Source: Tagaea sp.
GTDB taxonomy: Bacteria > Pseudomonadota > Alphaproteobacteria > CACIAM-22H2
Length of the DNA: 15,266 nucleotides
Assembly: GCA_023653245.1 (NCBI GenBank)
Contig: JAMNXK010000016.1
Coordinates: forward strand, 1-15,266
Reading direction: 5' to 3'
The notes under the pieces were generated by a model. The model made no database searches and was not told where the DNA came from. It worked only from the letters and a program-made list of their open reading frames with translations. The translations under genes and the position numbers were made by a program. This document shows, piece by piece, positions 13,181-15,266 of this stretch (the stretch's first letter is position 1; each line of letters begins with the position of its first letter).

Positions 13181-13873
13181 TCAGTTCGCAGCCTGGGTGC
13201 TGAGCGCACCCGAGCTCGTCTTGGACGCCGCGATTCGCTCGCGATCGTCCTCGCGCCGCCAGCCTTCCTTCCACCACCCGGCTTGCGTCGGGTTGTAGTC
13301 GGCGGGGCAGTCGTCGAGGGGCGCGCCGTCCATGCGCGCTTGCGCGCCTTGATGCATCGCCGCGTCCATCATGCCCTTGGGCGGGGCGCCGTCGAGCCGT
13401 GCCGCCGGCGGCGGGGCTTCGGGTGCCACTCCCGCCGCGTCGCGCTCGGCGGCGTCGACCGAGGCGGCGTTGGCCTCGCGGGCCTCGGCTTGGTCGGCCT
13501 CTTCCGATTGGTCGAAGATCCCGGCATCGGCGGCCAGCAGCGCCACGTCGTTGATCGCCGCGATGAAGTCCTTGGGGTCCATCCGCAGGCCCTGCCTGAA
13601 CCACGAGATGGCTTTGGTGGACACGCCCGACGATTTGGCCAGGGTCTTGATCTTTTCGCGCGCCTTGCCGTTGGCGGTGGCGCCGCGGTCGAAATGCTCT
13701 TGGGCTTCCTGGAAGCCGTCGCGGAAGCCCTTGATGCGATCGGTGCGCGCGGGTGCCACGGTGATCTGGATCACGCCCTCCTCGGGCCGCGCGAACAGCG
13801 GCAGAGCCTGGGCTTGCGCCGTCGCGGGCGCGGCGGTTTCTTTCGGGGTCTTGGTCTTCTTCGACTTGGCCAT
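13181..13873 (-). CDS. Phage protein with GapR-like centre and RMF-like C-terminus
   Basis: This 230-aa protein starts at ATG 13873 with AAAGGA 9 nt upstream. A Lys/Ala-rich head (1-25) is followed by a helical charged part (45-112) that includes REKIKTLAKSSGVSTKAISWFRQG and RMDPKDFIAAI, resembling the aK..G.d..alr...rlrk.dp pattern of GapR/DUF2312 proteins. Residues 120-165 are an acidic Ala-rich linker. Residues 170-207 (AAMHQGAQARMDGAPLDDCP, then GWWKEGWR) resemble the ribosome-modulation-factor-like tail found in many alphaproteobacterial phage proteins. DNA binding (GapR) and RNA or ribosome binding (RMF) are family ideas, not shown here. Both similarities are weak by eye, and the gene could be a fused fast-evolving accessory protein. 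Confidence 0.65.
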   Translation of the reverse strand: MAKSKKTKTPKETAAPATAQAQALPLFARPEEGVIQITVAPARTDRIKGFRDGFQEAQEHFDRGATANGKAREKIKTLAKSSGVSTKAISWFRQGLRMDPKDFIAAINDVALLAADAGIFDQSEEADQAEAREANAASVDAAERDAAGVAPEAPPPAARLDGAPPKGMMDAAMHQGAQARMDGAPLDDCPADYNPTQAGWWKEGWRREDDRERIAASKTSSGALSTQAAN

Positions 13874-13892
13874 GGCGGCGGGTCCTTTCGGG

Positions 13893-14246
13893 TCAGGCGG
13901 GTTGGTTGAGGAGCAGGGCGATCGCGTCGGCTTTCGACACGGTCTTGGGGGCGCCGGCGGCGATCGCGCGTTTGCGCAGATCGGGCCAGGTCAGTGCTTC
14001 GAGCTCGGCGCGCGTGGGGGCGGAGGCACCCGAGGCCGGGTTCGGGATCGGCGCCGTGGGCGCGGGCGATTGCGCCGGCTCGGCTTCCGGGCCGGGCAGG
14101 CACGAAATGCTCGTGTCGGGCGGCAGGTTGACGAAGCTGACTCGCCCGCGCGGGGGCAAAGTGTCGTCGGTGCGCGGTTGGCCCGGCACGCGCTTGCGCA
14201 GGGTCACGGCGTGCGTCGGCGAATCGTTGATGATGGTGATGTTCAT
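13893..14246 (-). CDS. Small protein with SAP/HeH-like C-terminus
   Basis: This 117-aa protein starts at ATG 14246, overlapping the methyltransferase stop by ATGA, with AAAGGA 7 nt upstream. The N-terminal half looks like a small beta domain (ITIINDS, HAVTLRKRVPG, RVSFVNLPPDTSI). A Pro/Ala-rich linker (52-77) leads to residues 80-113, ELEALTWPDLRKRAIAAG, then KADAIALLL. This L...L...A...G...K.dAI.lLl pattern is that of SAP or HeH-type short DNA/RNA-binding helical motifs. No enzyme motif is seen. Function beyond possible nucleic-acid binding is unknown. Confidence 0.7.
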   Translation of the reverse strand: MNITIINDSPTHAVTLRKRVPGQPRTDDTLPPRGRVSFVNLPPDTSISCLPGPEAEPAQSPAPTAPIPNPASGASAPTRAELEALTWPDLRKRAIAAGAPKTVSKADAIALLLNQPA

Positions 14247-14896
14247 CCGGGCTTCCTTTCGATGCGTCGCAGGATCGGCGGGGCGCCGACGGGATGCGAC
14301 CAATCCCAGACGGCCCACATGAAGGCGACGGCGCCGCCTTTGGCTTCTTGCGCGACCGAACCCGGCGGCATCGAGACGCGCGACGCGAAGGGATGGATGG
14401 CGGTCAGGGGCGTCGTGTCGAACACCCAGCGCCGGCCCCGCCCTTCCAGCCACGACAGGCGGAGCAGGAGCGCGACCTTGTGCCGTGCGCACGCGAGCGC
14501 CATGCGCAAGAACGCCTCGGCTTTGTCGAAGGGCGGGTTGCTGACGACGTTATCGACGCGGTTGCCGGGCTCGCTCGGATCGATCGCGGTGAAGTCGCAA
14601 CCGCCCGCGCCGAAGCCGCGATCGATCAGATCGGTGCCGAGCGCGCGATGGCCCGCGGCTTTGAACGCGCGCGGGATCGTGCCCTTGCCGCACGCCGGGT
14701 CCCACACGAGCCCGGAGAAGCGCTGCACGTCGAGCAGCCCGAGCACGGCCCATTCGGGCTCGACATACCAATCGTTAGCCGCCCGCTGGCGGGGCTGCGC
14801 TTGGCGCGAGCTATCGACCGTGGCGAGGCTCATGCCCCCCCTCGGAATCTTCGCGGCCCGAGGGCGGCGATAATCGATGCCACGGGTCGCGCTCAT
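14243..14896 (-). CDS. SAM-dependent adenine-type DNA methyltransferase
   Basis: This 217-aa protein starts at ATG 14896, chosen because it overlaps the stop of the small membrane-protein gene by ATGA; ATG 14833 with GAGG upstream is a possible shorter start. Motif I is VWDPACGKGTIPRAF (64-78), with Asp66 and the SAM loop, and motif IV is VVSNPPF (117-123) of the NPPF (N6-adenine/N4-cytosine) class. NDWYVEPEWAV at 41-51 and GTDLIDRGFG at 87-96 are also typical of small phage methyltransferases. There is no target-recognition domain beyond a short helical and aromatic end, so specificity cannot be read. It would modify phage DNA, plausibly against host restriction. The domain and active site are complete. 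Confidence 0.85.
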   Translation of the reverse strand: MSATRGIDYRRPRAAKIPRGGMSLATVDSSRQAQPRQRAANDWYVEPEWAVLGLLDVQRFSGLVWDPACGKGTIPRAFKAAGHRALGTDLIDRGFGAGGCDFTAIDPSEPGNRVDNVVSNPPFDKAEAFLRMALACARHKVALLLRLSWLEGRGRRWVFDTTPLTAIHPFASRVSMPPGSVAQEAKGGAVAFMWAVWDWSHPVGAPPILRRIERKPG

Positions 14897-15060
14897 TCGC
14901 CGAACCACCGCGCCACGATGGGGGCGCCGATCGCCACGGCCAGCGCCCCGCTGATCTGGCCCAGCGAAAACTCGGCTTCAGGCCAGATCGACCACGCGGA
15001 GATGACGGCCGAAAAAGCGACCCCCAGGGCAAACGATACGAGTTGCCAGACAGAGATCAC
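14893..15060 (-). CDS. Small membrane protein, two hydrophobic helices
   Basis: A 55-aa frame runs from GTG 15060 to the TGA at 14893. It overlaps the gene before by GTGA (15057-15060) and the gene after by ATGA (14893-14896), the joining pattern used throughout this operon. The protein starts MISVWQLVSFALGVAFSAVI (helix 1, about 2-24), has a short polar turn with EAEFSLGQ, and ends ISGALAVAIGAPIVARWFGE (helix 2, about 36-52), so it should sit in the inner membrane as a hairpin. No holin signature can be assigned and it lies far from any lysis gene seen here. The tight packing makes it real; its function is unknown. Confidence 0.65.
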   Translation of the reverse strand: MISVWQLVSFALGVAFSAVISAWSIWPEAEFSLGQISGALAVAIGAPIVARWFGE

Positions 15061-15242
15061 TTGCCCCGGCTCCCGCTGGCGCGGCCGCGCTTGGCCTGGA
15101 TCAGCTTCACGGCGGGCTTGGCGAAACGGTCGTGATGCGTCGGCGTGGGCTTGGACAGCTTGAAGCCCTTGGGCACGGGCTCGCCCGGCCGCACGCGGGC
15201 CACGATCAGCACGTCGCCTTCCTTCATCGGCGGGCGCCGCAT
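15057..15242 (-). CDS. Small basic hypothetical protein
   Basis: This 61-aa protein starts at ATG 15242 with AGGGGG about 7 nt upstream (GTG 15245 is an alternative, overlapping the previous stop by GTGA). It is very basic and Pro-rich. An N-terminal beta-like part (KEGDVLIVARVRPGEPVPKG) precedes KLSKPTPTHHDRFA and the C-terminal AVKLIQAKRGRASGSRGK. No family is recognised; the charge suggests nucleic-acid contact. Its stop overlaps the start of the small membrane protein by GTGA, so it is co-translated with it. Confidence 0.55.
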   Translation of the reverse strand: MRRPPMKEGDVLIVARVRPGEPVPKGFKLSKPTPTHHDRFAKPAVKLIQAKRGRASGSRGK

Positions 15243-15266
15243 CACGCCGCCCCCTGTTTCTCGGGA
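15242..15266 (-). CDS. C-terminal end of an unknown upstream gene (partial)
   Basis: The minus strand at the window edge reads an open frame ending ...PEKQGAA and TGA (15242-15244), which overlaps the start of the next gene as TGATG. The operon's regular overlaps make a real gene end likely. Too little is visible to say more. Confidence 0.35.

Noticed and set aside
1..15266. CRISPR array, tRNA genes, integrase, retron or diversity-generating retroelement
   Set aside because: No regularly spaced long repeats, no cloverleaf with CCA-type end, and no reverse transcriptase, recombinase or template/variable repeat pair was seen. The tail-fibre region where a DGR would lie is outside the window.

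Overview
The window is a contiguous piece of a tailed-phage genome (free phage or prophage; the ends are not visible) and every convincing gene lies on the minus strand. Base composition is very GC rich and third codon positions are mostly G or C. Head and tail genes have the T7-like/BPP-1-like podovirus layout: large terminase, small proteins, T7 gp8-type portal, scaffold, capsid, gp11-type tail adaptor, tail hub. A two-part protein resembling GapR/DUF2312 plus an RMF-like tail, as found in alphaproteobacterial phages, makes an alphaproteobacterial host the best guess. This is inference; no integrase, att site or host gene is visible.

Right part (about 15266 down to 9421): a packed early/middle operon whose genes mostly join through 4-nt ATGA or GTGA overlaps. 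In transcription order it holds the last codons of an unknown gene, a 61-aa basic protein, a 55-aa two-helix membrane protein, a DPACGxG/NPPF adenine-type DNA methyltransferase, a protein with a SAP/HeH-like tail, a GapR/RMF-like protein, a small conserved phage-type protein, a RuvC-like resolvase, a C5-cytosine methyltransferase whose target-recognition part lies in another frame, a DUF1376 replication-type protein with repeat-rich DNA in its linker, a putative helicase-loader-like protein, and a Cro/C1-type regulator.

Left part (about 9031 down to 1): the packaging and virion module. It holds terS, terL, a 133-aa conserved phage protein, two small tandem paralogues, portal, a 117-aa unknown, scaffold, major capsid, a second head protein, tail adaptor and the start of a large tail protein that runs off the window. 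DNA repeats at the terS/terL junction are a candidate packaging site.

The most unusual signal is a 13-bp perfect element (18 bp between two of the copies) present four times, always in the same orientation. It lies in front of terS, the pre-portal genes, the capsid gene and the tail adaptor. It ends in a -35-like TTG, and a weak CAnCnT-like -10 follows at constant spacing. One copy lies directly behind a textbook intrinsic terminator and another behind a GC hairpin. For terS and the tail adaptor, which lack a ribosome binding site, the predicted transcription start coincides with the start codon. This looks like a family of phage late promoters, some producing leaderless messages.
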